Below, piece after piece: positions 18,056 to 29,554 of a stretch of 64,000 nt of DNA. The stretch comes from Stenotrophomonas aracearum. Its GTDB lineage: Bacteria > Pseudomonadota > Gammaproteobacteria > Xanthomonadales > Xanthomonadaceae. The position numbers and the translations under genes are program-made. Numbering within the stretch: position 1 is the stretch's first letter; the number at the start of each line of letters is the position of its first letter. The stretch covers positions 3,049,001 to 3,113,000 of the forward strand of contig NZ_CP115543.1 in the NCBI RefSeq assembly GCF_031834615.1, read 5' to 3'. The notes beneath the pieces were generated by a model that was not told where the DNA came from, ran no database searches, and was given only the letters and a program-made list of their open reading frames with translations.

Positions 18056-19366
18056 TCAGCCCAGGCTTGCCGCCGCCTCGCGTCGGCGTTCACAGCGGCG
18101 CTCCCAGAACCAGAAGCTGGCGCCGATGGCGAAGAACCCGGCGTAGCCCAGCGCCAGGTGCAGCGGCGTGCCGCTGAGCAGCGGCGAGACCGCGCCGGCC
18201 ACCACGGTGTTGATCATCAGCTGGATGAACATCTGCATGGACGAGGCCAGACCGCGCTGGTGCGGGTACATGTCCAGCACCGCCAGCGCCAGGATCGGGA
18301 AGATCAGCGCCATGCCCACGCCACCGATGAAGATCGGCAGCACCGCCCACGGCAGCGCGATCTGCCCCACGGCCAGAACATAGGCCAGGTTCACCAGCGC
18401 CGACACCGCACACAGGCTGAAGCCGATGGCCACCTGGCGCTGCGCGGTGATCCGTCCGGCCATGCGCCCGGACAGGAACGAGCCCATGGTCATGCCACCG
18501 ATGGTGGGAATGAACAACCAGGCAAACCCACCCTGCCCCAGCTGCAGGTGCTGCATCACGAACACCGGTGCCGATGCGATGTACAGGAAGATGCCGGAGA
18601 AGTTGAAGGCACCGGCCGCCGCCAGCCGCAGCAGGCGCGGGTTGGTACCCATCTGCACATAGCTGCGCAGCAGCGCGCCGGTGGACAACGGCGTGCGCGC
18701 TTCCACCGGGTGGGTTTCCGGCAGCCACTTGCCAGTGGCCACCAGCAGCACCAGCGCAAACGCCACCAGGAACCAGAAGATCAGCGGCCAATCGCCGCCG
18801 CCGAGCAGGATCCAGCCGCCGATGATCGGCGCGATCGCCGGGGCGATGCCGAAGATCATCGAGACCTGGCTCATCAGCCGCTGCGCGTCGGCACCGTGGT
18901 ACAGGTCGCGGATCACCGCACGGCCGACGATCACGCCGACGCCGGCGGTCACGCCCTGCAGCGCGCGGAACACCAGCAGGGTGGTCAGGTCGCGCGACAG
19001 CGCGCAGCCGATGGACGCCGCAATGAACAGCACCAGCCCGCCCAGGATCACCCGGCGACGGCCGAACGCGTCAGAGAGCGGACCATGCGCCAGGCTCATC
19101 AGGCCGTAGAACAGCAGGTACACGCTCACGGTCTGCTGCACCGCCACCTGGTCGACCTGCATGCGCTCGCCGAGCAGCAGGAACGCCGGGAAGATGGTGT
19201 CGATCGAGAACGGACCGAACATAGCCAGGCCGGCAAGCAGCAGGGCCAAACGGCGGGTGGAGGGCGAGGGGCGGTCATCGGGGCTTCCGTCAGCGGCGTG
19301 CGCGAACGCACGCGGGGCGCCCGGCCGCAACGCGGTGGCGCCTGATGAATACGAGGATCCGGCCAT
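18056..19366 (-). CDS. Bcr/CflA family multidrug efflux MFS transporter
   Basis: A 436-residue, 12-helix major facilitator pump. The first 40 residues are a variable cytoplasmic leader. MFS motif A is visible as '[17 protein letters not shown]' after helix 2, and the Bcr/CflA-like helix 1 '[18 protein letters not shown]' carries the acidic membrane residue used for proton coupling. The family exports bicyclomycin, chloramphenicol, sulfonamides or dipeptides; the substrate here is unknown. The start at 19366 is the first ATG, and an internal Met is not better supported. It is divergent from gcvP. Confidence 0.87.
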   Translation of the reverse strand: MAGSSYSSGATALRPGAPRAFAHAADGSPDDRPSPSTRRLALLLAGLAMFGPFSIDTIFPAFLLLGERMQVDQVAVQQTVSVYLLFYGLMSLAHGPLSDAFGRRRVILGGLVLFIAASIGCALSRDLTTLLVFRALQGVTAGVGVIVGRAVIRDLYHGADAQRLMSQVSMIFGIAPAIAPIIGGWILLGGGDWPLIFWFLVAFALVLLVATGKWLPETHPVEARTPLSTGALLRSYVQMGTNPRLLRLAAAGAFNFSGIFLYIASAPVFVMQHLQLGQGGFAWLFIPTIGGMTMGSFLSGRMAGRITAQRQVAIGFSLCAVSALVNLAYVLAVGQIALPWAVLPIFIGGVGMALIFPILALAVLDMYPHQRGLASSMQMFIQLMINTVVAGAVSPLLSGTPLHLALGYAGFFAIGASFWFWERRCERRREAAASLG

Positions 19367-19471
19367 GATAGGCCGTCCGCCTGCCTGGCACCATGCCCGG
19401 GCGCCGGTTACGGCCCTGTCCGCGCCCCCTGTTCAGGTGCTGGACGGCCGCTGCGGGCCGGGTCGCTGGGC

Positions 19472-19477
19472 TATAAT
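19472..19477 (+). promoter_or_regulatory. -10 box of the gcvP leader promoter
   Basis: A perfect TATAAT lies 13 bases before the first aptamer helix of the glycine riboswitch. No good -35 is visible at 17 bases. Confidence 0.6.
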
Positions 19478-19490
19478 CGCCGGGCTACAT

Positions 19491-19666
19491 GGTGGGAGAA
19501 GCGGCGCGTTGTCCAGCGCCCGCTGCCGAAGGCGCAACGCCCGTAATCGCTCAGGCCCGATACCACCCGCACCAAAACTCTGGAGAGACCGGCCAGTGCC
19601 GGCGCCGAAGGGGCACGAAGCGCGCAGATGCGTACTTCCAAACTCTCAGGCAAAAGGACAGAGGGG
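19491..19666 (+). promoter_or_regulatory. Tandem glycine riboswitch
   Basis: Two adjacent glycine aptamers lie in the gcvP leader. Aptamer 1 begins with GGTGG (19491-19495) pairing CCACC (19563-19567) and contains the conserved GGGAGA and 'GCCGAAGG' elements. Aptamer 2 begins with CTCTG (19578-19582) pairing CAGAG (19659-19663) and contains 'GGAGAGACCGG', 'GCCGAAGGGGC' and 'AACTCTCAGGCAAAAGGACA', the hallmark of the gcvT-type motif. In this family glycine binding turns on the cleavage system. About 100 bases separate it from the gcvP start, enough for an expression platform. Confidence 0.93.
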
Positions 19667-19766
19667 CACCCAGGAAGACCGCGAGGTCCGGTGGTTCGTT
19701 GTCGTTTTCGACACGCCCGGCCCCAGGGCTTCCGAACGTGCGTGCCCACTCTTTTGGATGCCAGCC

Positions 19767-22637
<2,871 letters not shown>

Positions 22638-22658
22638 GACCTCAACGCTGGAAACGAC

Positions 22659-22689
22659 AACGGCCCGCGCAAGCGGGCCGTTTGTTTTG
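22659..22689 (+). terminator. Terminator of gcvP
   Basis: AACGGCCCGC (22659-22668) pairs with GCGGGCCGTT (22673-22682) around GCAA, followed by TGTTTT. Confidence 0.9.
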
Positions 22690-22725
22690 GGGCAACCGAT
22701 CGCGCATCGGCAAACGGACACGGGC

Positions 22726-22796
22726 GGTAGGGTCGCATCCCAATCGACCGCCGATATCCCTGCAACACCCGGTAAGGCATGGACCCTCATCGAAGG
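22726..22796. repeat. 71-bp diverged intergenic repeat, copy A
   Basis: It aligns without gaps to 28710-28780 at 52 of 71 positions (counted by hand). The best-kept blocks are GGTAGGGT, ACCGCCGATA and GCATGGACCC. It lies in the gap after gcvP, upstream of the first small orphan gene. Confidence 0.6.
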
Positions 22797-22897
22797 CGCC
22801 CAACCGAAGCACGTCGCACCAGCACGATCAAAAGCTTGAAGCCTCACACGCCAACGACAATCACACTGAATGCTCCAACCGCATCGAGCTGACTACC

Positions 22898-23212
22898 ATG
22901 GTGAATACAACCTCCTCTTCCTGGGCTGCATCCGTGCCCTCGACCAGGACGCCCGAAGCTACCCGCGTATCCGCCGAGCGCGCACGCGTAGTTGCCGGTT
23001 CCGTCACCCCGGGCAGCATCCGCAACGAGGACGTTCCGGCGCTCACAAAACAACTCGACGAAGCGCTGGCACCGCATCGCGAGGCGGCCTTGTTCCGTTC
23101 ACTCTCCGACCCCAAGCCGCAGGAACGCGCAGCGGCGAGCGAGCGCAGTGCCTTGACTGCCAGCATCCTTCGCGAGTCCCGCATGGCCAATGGCGGAGCA
23201 TCCAACTTCTGA
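22898..23212 (+). CDS. Small orphan protein, MVNT family member 1
   Basis: A 104-residue protein I do not recognise. It begins MVNT, has a Ser/Thr/Ala-rich, probably disordered first third, then 'TPGSIRNEDVPALTKQLDEA' and a helical, charged C-terminus ending 'RMANGGASNF'. There is no hydrophobic signal peptide or membrane helix. The start matches that of the following gene, whose product shares MVNT and an aligned 'APSSVANEHVPEL'. CGAGC lies upstream of the ATG, giving weak ribosome-binding support. Low complexity plus paralogy suggests a lineage-specific, possibly secreted or interaction protein; this is inference. Confidence 0.55.
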   Translation: MVNTTSSSWAASVPSTRTPEATRVSAERARVVAGSVTPGSIRNEDVPALTKQLDEALAPHREAALFRSLSDPKPQERAAASERSALTASILRESRMANGGASNF

Positions 23213-23333
23213 GTTCCACATTGACGGCGACCTGGCCCACCGGTGGACCAGGTCACTTGCGATGGAAAGCTGAAGGCGTCGGGCGGCCCGTGACGCCACG
23301 CTTTGCGGTCCCCGTCGCACCGAGCAGATGTTC

Positions 23334-23708
23334 ATGGTCAATACCCTACCCGCCCCACCCGTATCCGGATCTTCCGCCGCCATTCGTGCGCTCGAAACAC
23401 ACGCCGCACGTCCTGCCTCCACCGCTGCCCCCAGCAGCGTCGCCAACGAGCACGTTCCCGAACTCTTCGGACGCCGTGGACTGGTGCGCCTCGCCTACCC
23501 GGCGCCCGAGCCGACCGAAAACGCGGCATATGGTCTGCCGCGCGGCCGCAGCTATTTCATCGATGACACCAGCATGAAGATCCCACGCGCAGCGCCAATC
23601 AAGCCGACGCGGATCGGTTCGGGCGGGCCGCACGCCATGCCGTTGGCGGCGGAGGGTGCGCGATCAGCGTCGCAGCCCGTCGCCCGCAGCGGCCCGGAAG
23701 GCCGGTAA
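23334..23708 (+). CDS. Small orphan protein, MVNT family member 2
   Basis: A 124-residue protein I do not recognise. It begins MVNT like its upstream neighbour and shares the short motif 'APSSVANEHVPEL' (residues 32-44) with 'TPGSIRNEDVPAL' there. The rest differs: a middle section 'GLVRLAYPAPEPTENAAYGL', then 'RSYFIDDTSMKIPRAAPIKP', and a Gly/Ala/Ser-rich tail. No signal peptide or membrane helix is seen. ATG 23334 is preferred over ATG 23328 by analogy with the paralogue and by distance to GAG. A bidirectional hairpin terminator lies 26 bp after the stop. Confidence 0.55.
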   Translation: MVNTLPAPPVSGSSAAIRALETHAARPASTAAPSSVANEHVPELFGRRGLVRLAYPAPEPTENAAYGLPRGRSYFIDDTSMKIPRAAPIKPTRIGSGGPHAMPLAAEGARSASQPVARSGPEGR

Positions 23709-23733
23709 CGTTGCAGACATCCCGCCAAATGCC

Positions 23734-23763
23734 TACGGCCCGCTTTCGCGGGCCGTATCGTTT
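23734..23763. terminator. Bidirectional terminator between the orphan gene and the permease
   Basis: TACGGCCCGC (23734-23743) pairs perfectly with GCGGGCCGTA (23748-23757) around TTTC. The genes on either side converge on it. The T-run is short (TCGTTTC). Confidence 0.75.
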
Positions 23764-23788
23764 CAGCGTTTCGTCTCACAGACCCGCA

Positions 23789-25183
23789 TCAGCAATCCCC
23801 GCGGCTCCGCCTCACCCGCCTTGCAATCTCGCTGCTCGCGGCAATCACCGCCGTCAGCGTCGCCATCGACAGGAACTGCAGGCGGGTGTGTTCTTCAGAG
23901 AGCAGCAGGCCGAAGATCAGCGCCAGGATGCACAGCGCGGCCACGGTCAGGTACGGGTAGCCGGCCATGCGGAACGGCAACCGGGTCCCGTCGCGGTTGG
24001 CGCGGTGGCGCAGGATCAGCTGCGACAGCAGCGCCATGGTCCACACCAGCAGGCAGGTGGAGCCGACGATGTTCAGCAGCACCGGCAGCACCTGGTCGGG
24101 GAACAGCAGCTCCATGATGGTGGCGGCGAAGCCGAACAGCACGCTGGCCAGCACCGCCACGATCGGCACCTGGCGCGGGTCGGTCCAGCCCAGCACCGCC
24201 GGCGCTTCGCGGCGCCGGGCCAGCGAGTACATCATGCGCGAGGCGCCATACAGGTTCGCATTCAATGCCGACAGCAGCGCGATCACCGCGATCAGGGTGA
24301 TCGCCGCCGCCGCGCCCGGAATGTTGGCTACTTCCAGCACCGCCGCGAACGGCGACTTCAGCGACTCGCTGTTCCACGGCACCACCGCGATGATCACGGT
24401 CAGCGAACCGATGTAGAACACCAGGATGCGCCAGGCCACGGTGCGGATGGCGCGCGCGATGCTGCGCTCCGGGTCCTGGGTTTCCGCCGCGGCCACCGCC
24501 ACGATCTCGGTGCCGCCGAAGGCGAACACCACCACCAGCAGCGCCGCGCCGATCCCGGCCAGGCCGTTGGGGGCGAAACCGCCATGCGCAGTGAAGTTGC
24601 TCAGGCCCGGCGAGGTCACGTTCGGCAGCCAGCCCATCAGCAACGCGACGCCGATCAGGATGAAGCCGATGATCGCCACCACCTTCAGGATGGCGAACCA
24701 GAATTCGAACTCACCAAAGTTCTTCACTCCGAGCAGGTTGATCGCAGTGAACACCAGCATGAACGCCAGCGCCGCCATCGGCACCGGTATCACCGGCCAT
24801 ACCGTGGCCAACAGGCCCGCCGCACCCACCGCTTCGGCGGCAATCACGATCACCAGCTGCACCCACCACAGCCACCCCACGGTGGCGCCGGCGGTGGCGC
24901 CCATGGCGTCGGCGGCATTGACCGAGAACGCACCGCTGGTCGGCTTGGCCGCGGCCATTTCGCCCAGCGCATTCATCACGATGATCACCAGCGCGCCGGC
25001 GACCAGGTAGGACAGCAGCACTGCCGGTCCGGCGGCCTGTACGCCCACCCCGGAGCCCAGGAACAGGCCGGCGCCAATGGCGCTGCCGAGCCCCATCATG
25101 ATCAGCTGGCGGGGCTTGAGCGCGTGCTCGAGGCGGGTGTTGGGGGGCGAAACGGGCGTGGCCGAGGTCTGGGGTGCGGGCAT
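23789..25183 (-). CDS. Amino acid permease (APC superfamily)
   Basis: A 464-residue, 12-helix inner-membrane transporter. Helix 1 carries the APC unwound motif 'MMGLGSAIGAGLFLGSG', and later 'FAFGGTEIVAVAAAETQDPE' is the AAT-family signature around the substrate site. Resemblance is to the GABA/aromatic amino acid/histidine permease group; specificity cannot be read. The N-terminus 'HALKPRQLIMMG' is typical. A PAS-AraC regulator gene in the same orientation lies upstream, its stop 137 bp before this start, and may control it in response to an amino-acid-linked signal (inference). Confidence 0.88.
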   Translation of the reverse strand: MPAPQTSATPVSPPNTRLEHALKPRQLIMMGLGSAIGAGLFLGSGVGVQAAGPAVLLSYLVAGALVIIVMNALGEMAAAKPTSGAFSVNAADAMGATAGATVGWLWWVQLVIVIAAEAVGAAGLLATVWPVIPVPMAALAFMLVFTAINLLGVKNFGEFEFWFAILKVVAIIGFILIGVALLMGWLPNVTSPGLSNFTAHGGFAPNGLAGIGAALLVVVFAFGGTEIVAVAAAETQDPERSIARAIRTVAWRILVFYIGSLTVIIAVVPWNSESLKSPFAAVLEVANIPGAAAAITLIAVIALLSALNANLYGASRMMYSLARRREAPAVLGWTDPRQVPIVAVLASVLFGFAATIMELLFPDQVLPVLLNIVGSTCLLVWTMALLSQLILRHRANRDGTRLPFRMAGYPYLTVAALCILALIFGLLLSEEHTRLQFLSMATLTAVIAASSEIARRVRRSRGDC

Positions 25184-25276
25184 CGGTGTCGAAGGCGGGC
25201 AACAGGTGCGACACGATACCCTTTCCGGGCTGTCGCAGGCATCCTGCTGTGCGTCATGGATGTGGCCGGGTTGGTC

Positions 25277-25301
25277 GGGGACACGCGTGGCGTGTCGCTA
25301 C
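25277..25301 (-). repeat. SMAG/REP-like palindrome
   Basis: On the minus strand GTAG is followed by a hairpin with stem GACACGC / GCGTGTC (forward 25280-25286 and 25290-25296). It sits between the AraC-type regulator stop and the permease start. Confidence 0.6.
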
Positions 25302-25319
25302 GCGGGAACCGGCGCCCCT

Positions 25320-26030
25320 TCAGGCCTCGGCGCGGCCGGTGACCTGGGCGCGGTAGGCGCGGGGCGAGACGCCCACCTCGGCCTTGAACTTGCGGGTGAA
25401 CGCGCTCTGGTCGGTGAAGCCGCAGGCCTGGCCGATGCTGGCGATGGTGTCGCTGCCGTGCAGCAGATGCACGGCCATCTGGATCCGCAGGCGGGTCAGC
25501 ACCTGCTGCGGGGTCATCTGGAACACCTTGCGGAAGGTGCGCTCGAGCTTGGACAGCGAGAACCCGGTGATGTCCAGCAGGGTCTGCATGCGCACGTTCT
25601 CGGCGTAATGCGCGTTCAGGTGCGCCAGCGCCAACCGCAACTGTTCGTACTGGGTGCCCAGGCTGTCCTTCTGGCCGAGGTCGCGGGAAATGCCGATCAG
25701 CCCACGGATCTCGCCTTCCACCAGCAGCGGTCGCTTGCAGGTCAGGCACCAGCCCGGCTCGCGGTTGGCGAACAGGTGCAGCTCCATCAGGTTCTCGATG
25801 ACCTTTCCGGCCAGCACCTGCGCGTCCTGGGTGGCGTAATCGGCGCCCAGCCCGGTTGGGTAGATTTCCGCCGCCGTGCGCCCGATCACCTCCTTGCGCG
25901 ACTTCAGGCCCAGCCGCCGCAGCATGGTCTGATTGATGTGCGTATAGCGCCCCTCGCGGTCCTTCATGAAGAACAGCACGTCGGGAATGGCATCGAACAG
26001 GGCTTCGATGTCGGCAGGTTCAACACGCAT
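25320..26030 (-). CDS. PAS-domain AraC-family transcriptional regulator
   Basis: A 236-residue regulator. An N-terminal PAS domain (about residues 5-115) starts 'ALFDAIPDVLFFMKDREGRY' and contains 'EVIGRTAAEIYP'. The C-terminal AraC DNA-binding domain has two helix-turn-helices, including 'DTIASIGQACGFTDQSAF', ending 'GVSPRAYR'. PAS-AraC proteins of this size sense a small ligand or redox state. ATG 26030 starts the PAS fold; no good ribosome-binding site is seen, so the start is moderately sure. It lies divergent from katE, with the permease gene downstream in the same direction. Confidence 0.86.
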   Translation of the reverse strand: MRVEPADIEALFDAIPDVLFFMKDREGRYTHINQTMLRRLGLKSRKEVIGRTAAEIYPTGLGADYATQDAQVLAGKVIENLMELHLFANREPGWCLTCKRPLLVEGEIRGLIGISRDLGQKDSLGTQYEQLRLALAHLNAHYAENVRMQTLLDITGFSLSKLERTFRKVFQMTPQQVLTRLRIQMAVHLLHGSDTIASIGQACGFTDQSAFTRKFKAEVGVSPRAYRAQVTGRAEA

Positions 26031-26200
26031 GCGGGGCGGAATGAGGTGGGGTTCCCCGTAAGGATACCCCGCCCGACCGACCCGGCGAACGCGTGCGCCG
26101 GTGTGAAGCACAGGTGCAGGCAGCGCCCGGTTCGGCGACTGGCGATTAACGCGCGCATCGCCAGTGTTGGGCATTGACCCCCGCCAGCCCGGAGCGCCAG

Positions 26201-28285
26201 ATGGCCACCAGCAAGCCCCGCAGCAAATCCGCCCCGCCCGCCGACCTCCGTGGAGAGGGCGACGAACTGCACCAGCGCGCCGGTGGCACGCACCCGGCGC
26301 TGACCACCAACCAGGGCATTCCGGTTGCCGACAACCAGAACTCGCTGCGCGACACCCCGCGCGGGCCGACCCTGCTGGAAGACTTCATCCTGCGCGAGAA
26401 GATCACCCACTTCGACCACGAGCGCATTCCCGAGCGCATCGTGCACGCGCGTGGCAGCGCGGCCCACGGCTACTTCGAACTGACCCGCTCGCTGCAGGAC
26501 TACACCCGCGCCCGCGTGCTGACCGAAGTGGGCGTGCGCACCCCGGTGTTCACCCGCTTCTCCACCGTTGCCGGCGGCGCCGGCTCGGTGGACACCCCGC
26601 GCGACGTGCGCGGCTTCGCGGTGAAGTTCTATACCCGCGAGGGCAACTGGGACCTGGTAGGCAACAACATCCCGGTGTTCTTCATCCAGGACGCGATCAA
26701 GTTCCCCGACCTGATCCATGCGGTGAAGATGGAGCCGGACCGCGCCTTCCCCCAGGCCGCGAGCGCGCACGACACCTTCTGGGACTTCATCTCGCTGATG
26801 CCCGAGTCCATGCACATGGTGATGTGGGCGATGAGCGACCGCGCCATTCCCCGCTCGCTGCGCATGATCGAAGGCTTCGGCATCCACAGCTTCCGCCTGC
26901 TCAATGACGAGGGTGAGTCGACGTTCGTCAAGTTCCACTGGCGCCCGAAGCTGGGCATCCAGTCCACGGTGTGGGACGAAGCGGTGAAGCTGCAGGGCGC
27001 CGACAACGACTTCCACCGCCGCGACCTGTTCGAGGCGATCACTGCTGGCGACTTCCCCGAGTGGGAACTGGCGGTGCAGCTGTTCACCGAGGAAGAGGCG
27101 GAAGGCTTCCCGTTCGACCATCTGGACCCAACCAAGATCATCCCCGAATCGCTGGTGCCGCTGACCGTGATCGGCCGCATGGTGCTGGATCGCTGGCCGG
27201 ACAACTTCTTCGCCGAAACCGAGCAGGTTGCCTACTGCCCGGCGAACGTCCCGCCGGGCATCGACTTCAGCAACGACCCGCTGCTGCAGGGCCGCCTGTT
27301 CTCCTACCTGGACACCCAGCTCAGCCGCCTGGGCGGGCCCAACTTCCACCAGATTCCGGTCAACGCCCCGAAGTGCCCGTTCGCCAACCACCAGCGCGAC
27401 GGCCACATGCAGATGAACATTCCCAAAGGTCGGGTCGCCTACGACCCCAGCTCGCTGCAGGGCGACAGCCCGCGCGAAACCGCAGATGGGTTCCCCAGCC
27501 ACGCCACCCCGGCCGACGACGGCCGCAAGGGTCGCGTGCGTGCGGCCAGCTTCACCGACCATTACAGCCAGGCGCGCATGTTCTTCCGCAGCCTGGAAGC
27601 GCCAGAGCAGGCGCATCTTGCCTCGGCGTTGGTGTTCGAGTTGTCCAAGGTGGAAACCGCCGCCGTGCGCGAGCGCACCGTGAGCCACCTGCGCAACATC
27701 GACGAGTCGCTGGCCAAGCGCGTGGCGGATGGCCTGGCCCTGCCCGCCCTGCCCGACCCTGCTCCCACCGCCACGCCGGCCAAGGACATGCCCAAGGCGC
27801 CGGAAGTGCGGATCATCGGCCGCACCAAGGACCTGTTGAAGGGGCGTTGCGTAGGCATCCTGTTCGACGAAGGTTCGGACGCGGGGTTGATCGCCAACCT
27901 GCGCAAAGCCGCCGAAAAGGCAGGGGCCACCGTCAAGCTCGTAGCGCCCAAGGTGGGCGGCGGCAAGCTCAGCGACGGCAAGCTGCAACCGGCGGACGGC
28001 CAGCTCGCTGGCACGCCGTCGGTGGTGTTCGATGCCGTGGCGATCGTGCTCAGCGCAGACGCCGCCAAGCGGCTGTCCAAGGAATCGGCCGCCATCGACT
28101 TCGCCGCAGATGCCTGGGCGCACCTGAAGGCGATTGCCGCCGACGAAGGCGCCCAGCTGCTGCTCAAGACCGCCCGCGTGGGCAAGGACAACGGCGTAGT
28201 GGAAGCCGAAGACGCCAAGGCCTTCCTCGCCGCCGCCGCCACCCGCCAATGGGCCCGCGAACCCAAAGTCCGCACCCTTGCCTGA
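26201..28285 (+). CDS. katE: Large-subunit catalase HPII
   Basis: A 694-residue monofunctional haem catalase of clade II. The catalytic pair is His82 ('[12 protein letters not shown]') and Asn155 ('VGNNIPVFF'); the proximal haem ligand is Tyr369 in '[10 protein letters not shown]'. After about residue 540 a flavodoxin/DJ-1-like C-terminal domain follows ('[20 protein letters not shown]'), as expected for the large-subunit class. ATG 26201 has GGAG seven bases upstream. A gene for a Lys-rich DNA-binding-like protein starts 12 bp after the stop and is almost certainly co-transcribed, so the pair may combine peroxide removal and DNA protection. Confidence 0.96.
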   Translation: MATSKPRSKSAPPADLRGEGDELHQRAGGTHPALTTNQGIPVADNQNSLRDTPRGPTLLEDFILREKITHFDHERIPERIVHARGSAAHGYFELTRSLQDYTRARVLTEVGVRTPVFTRFSTVAGGAGSVDTPRDVRGFAVKFYTREGNWDLVGNNIPVFFIQDAIKFPDLIHAVKMEPDRAFPQAASAHDTFWDFISLMPESMHMVMWAMSDRAIPRSLRMIEGFGIHSFRLLNDEGESTFVKFHWRPKLGIQSTVWDEAVKLQGADNDFHRRDLFEAITAGDFPEWELAVQLFTEEEAEGFPFDHLDPTKIIPESLVPLTVIGRMVLDRWPDNFFAETEQVAYCPANVPPGIDFSNDPLLQGRLFSYLDTQLSRLGGPNFHQIPVNAPKCPFANHQRDGHMQMNIPKGRVAYDPSSLQGDSPRETADGFPSHATPADDGRKGRVRAASFTDHYSQARMFFRSLEAPEQAHLASALVFELSKVETAAVRERTVSHLRNIDESLAKRVADGLALPALPDPAPTATPAKDMPKAPEVRIIGRTKDLLKGRCVGILFDEGSDAGLIANLRKAAEKAGATVKLVAPKVGGGKLSDGKLQPADGQLAGTPSVVFDAVAIVLSADAAKRLSKESAAIDFAADAWAHLKAIAADEGAQLLLKTARVGKDNGVVEAEDAKAFLAAAATRQWAREPKVRTLA

Positions 28286-28297
28286 GGAGACACCCGC

Positions 28298-28714
28298 ATG
28301 CCCCGCGGAGACAAATCCAGCTACACCGACAAGCAGAAGCGCCAGGCCGCCCATATCGAGAAAAGCGAGAAGGCGGAAGGTCGCAGTGAAGAGGCCGCAG
28401 AGCGCATCGCCTGGGCCACCGTGAACAAGCAGGACGGTGGCGGGAAGAAGGCACCTGCGAAGAAAGCGGCCACCAAAAAGGCGGCGAAGAAGTCCACTGC
28501 AAAGAAAACTGCGAAGAAGGCGACCAAGAAGGCCGCGAAGAAGACGACAAAGAAAGCGGCCACAAAAAAGGTCGCAAAGAAGGCCACAAAGAAGGCGGCA
28601 AAGAAGACGACAAAGAAGGCCGCTACGAAGAAGGCTGCCACGAAAAAAACTGCCACGAAGAAGGCAGCAAAGAAGACCGCCAGGAAGGCCACGAAGAAGG
28701 CCGCTGCCCGGTAG
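28298..28714 (+). CDS. Histone H1-like Lys/Ala-rich protein
   Basis: A 138-residue, extremely basic protein. The first 48 residues form a conserved charged domain ('DKSSYTDKQKRQAAHIEKSE', then 'EAAERIAWATVNKQ') known from proteins labelled plasmid stabilisation or KGG-like in proteobacteria. From residue 50 on the sequence is a low-complexity Lys-Lys-Ala-Thr/Ala-Ala repeat resembling the tail of bacterial H1-like proteins, expected to bind DNA non-specifically. The DNA of this tail is itself repetitive and prone to length change. It starts 12 bp after katE, and GAGGAG precedes the ATG. Confidence 0.8.
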   Translation: MPRGDKSSYTDKQKRQAAHIEKSEKAEGRSEEAAERIAWATVNKQDGGGKKAPAKKAATKKAAKKSTAKKTAKKATKKAAKKTTKKAATKKVAKKATKKAAKKTTKKAATKKAATKKTATKKAAKKTARKATKKAAAR

Positions 28715-28780
28715 GGTTGGTTCCCAAACAACCGCCGATACGCCGTCCACGCTCTTTAACGCATGGACCCGAATCGAACC
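28710..28780. repeat. 71-bp diverged intergenic repeat, copy B
   Basis: Gapless partner of 22726-22796 (52 of 71 identical by hand count). Its first bases include the TAG stop of the histone-like gene. It is non-coding otherwise. Confidence 0.6.
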
Positions 28781-28803
28781 AGGCTTTCGCAAGCCCCCAA
28801 ACA

Positions 28804-28839
28804 CGGGGTGTCGGCAAATCCGGCACCCCGTCGTCGTTT
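28804..28839 (+). terminator. Candidate terminator of the katE operon
   Basis: CGGGGTGTCGG (28804-28814) pairs with CCGGCACCCCG (28820-28830), with one G-T wobble, around CAAAT. It is followed by TCGTCGTTT, a weak T-tract. Confidence 0.5.
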
Positions 28840-28841
28840 CC

Positions 28842-29186
28842 CTACGCCGCCATTCCCAGCACCGCATTCGACTTCCGCCGCATCGCCAACGCATGCAGCA
28901 CCGTCCGCCGCGACGCAAACCGCGACGCCGCGCCCACAGGCGGGTGCGCCAACGTCAACAACACCCGACCCGGCGCAATCGACACCACAACCCGGCTGCC
29001 GACCTCCAACCCCGCCATGCTCATCCACATGCCGCGCAGGAACAGCGAGGGGACACACAGCTCCTCCCCCTTCGCGCCCGAGCGCCAGTCATATAGCGCG
29101 CGGATCTTCAGACTCTCAGGTCTGAACCAATACAACCCGTGCACACCGGTCGCACCGTCAGGCGCAACAACCTTGGAAACATGCAT
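28842..29186 (-). CDS. SymE-family toxin-like protein
   Basis: A 114-residue protein matching the SymE (AbrB-like fold) toxin family of type I systems: 'CVPSLFLRGMWMSMAGLEVG' followed by 'RVVVSIAPGRVLLTL' corresponds to the conserved Pro-x-(hydrophobic)-G-x-W...AGF-x-G-x-x-(V) core. E. coli SymE cleaves or binds nucleic acid and is repressed by an antisense RNA. Here a strong GGAGG lies six bases before ATG 29186. A GC-rich hairpin (29210-29230) occupies the leader. No antisense RNA promoter could be read with certainty on the plus strand. The C-terminal 35 residues are basic. Confidence 0.75.
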   Translation of the reverse strand: MHVSKVVAPDGATGVHGLYWFRPESLKIRALYDWRSGAKGEELCVPSLFLRGMWMSMAGLEVGSRVVVSIAPGRVLLTLAHPPVGAASRFASRRTVLHALAMRRKSNAVLGMAA

Positions 29187-29554
29187 ATGCCACCTCCAAC
29201 GGAAGATGTCCCTCGCCGGGATGGCGAGGGAGTCGGGAGGCTGAAATCCGTGCAAACGATACGGAGCGGCGTTTTCCCCGGGGGTGTTTTATGGCGCCAC
29301 CCTCCCGACGCAGAAAGTTCCTACTTCAACTCGTTCGCGGAGATTTCAGTCTCCAGGGCACAGCGTGGTCGATGCGATCAGCGATGACCAATCGAATGTT
29401 CCGAATGATATTTGACTTTCAGTAGGCAGCATCTTTGGTGCGACGCAATCAGCATCGCCAAGTCGCTCCGCACCGCCTGACTTGACGCCATGTGCGCGAA
29501 ATCGGCGATACTCGAACATCACCGCAGGACGCGGCTACCGGGGGAAAACGTCTT
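29187..29554. other. 368-bp non-coding region, symE-like leader and divergent promoters
   Basis: This gap separates the SymE-like gene from the divergent secreted hypothetical gene. Next to symE it holds the hairpin CCCTCGCC (29210-29217) / GGCGAGGG (29223-29230) with a GGGAT loop. The 29290-29460 part is markedly AT-richer than its surroundings. I see no convincing ORF, tRNA or LexA box. A regulatory or antisense RNA is possible but not shown. Confidence 0.5.

Noticed and set aside
28441..28714. Repetitive AAGAAGGCC-type DNA as a CRISPR or satellite array
   Set aside because: It keeps a reading frame and encodes the Lys/Ala tail of the histone-like protein.
28745..28800. tRNA-like GGTTCGATTCGGG on the minus strand
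   Set aside because: It resembles a T-arm by chance within the 71-bp repeat; no acceptor stem, D-arm or anticodon arm can be folded around it.
29187..29554. LexA box upstream of the SymE-like gene, as in E. coli
   Set aside because: No CTG-N10-CAG or TTAGTA-N6-TACTA sequence could be found in the gap.
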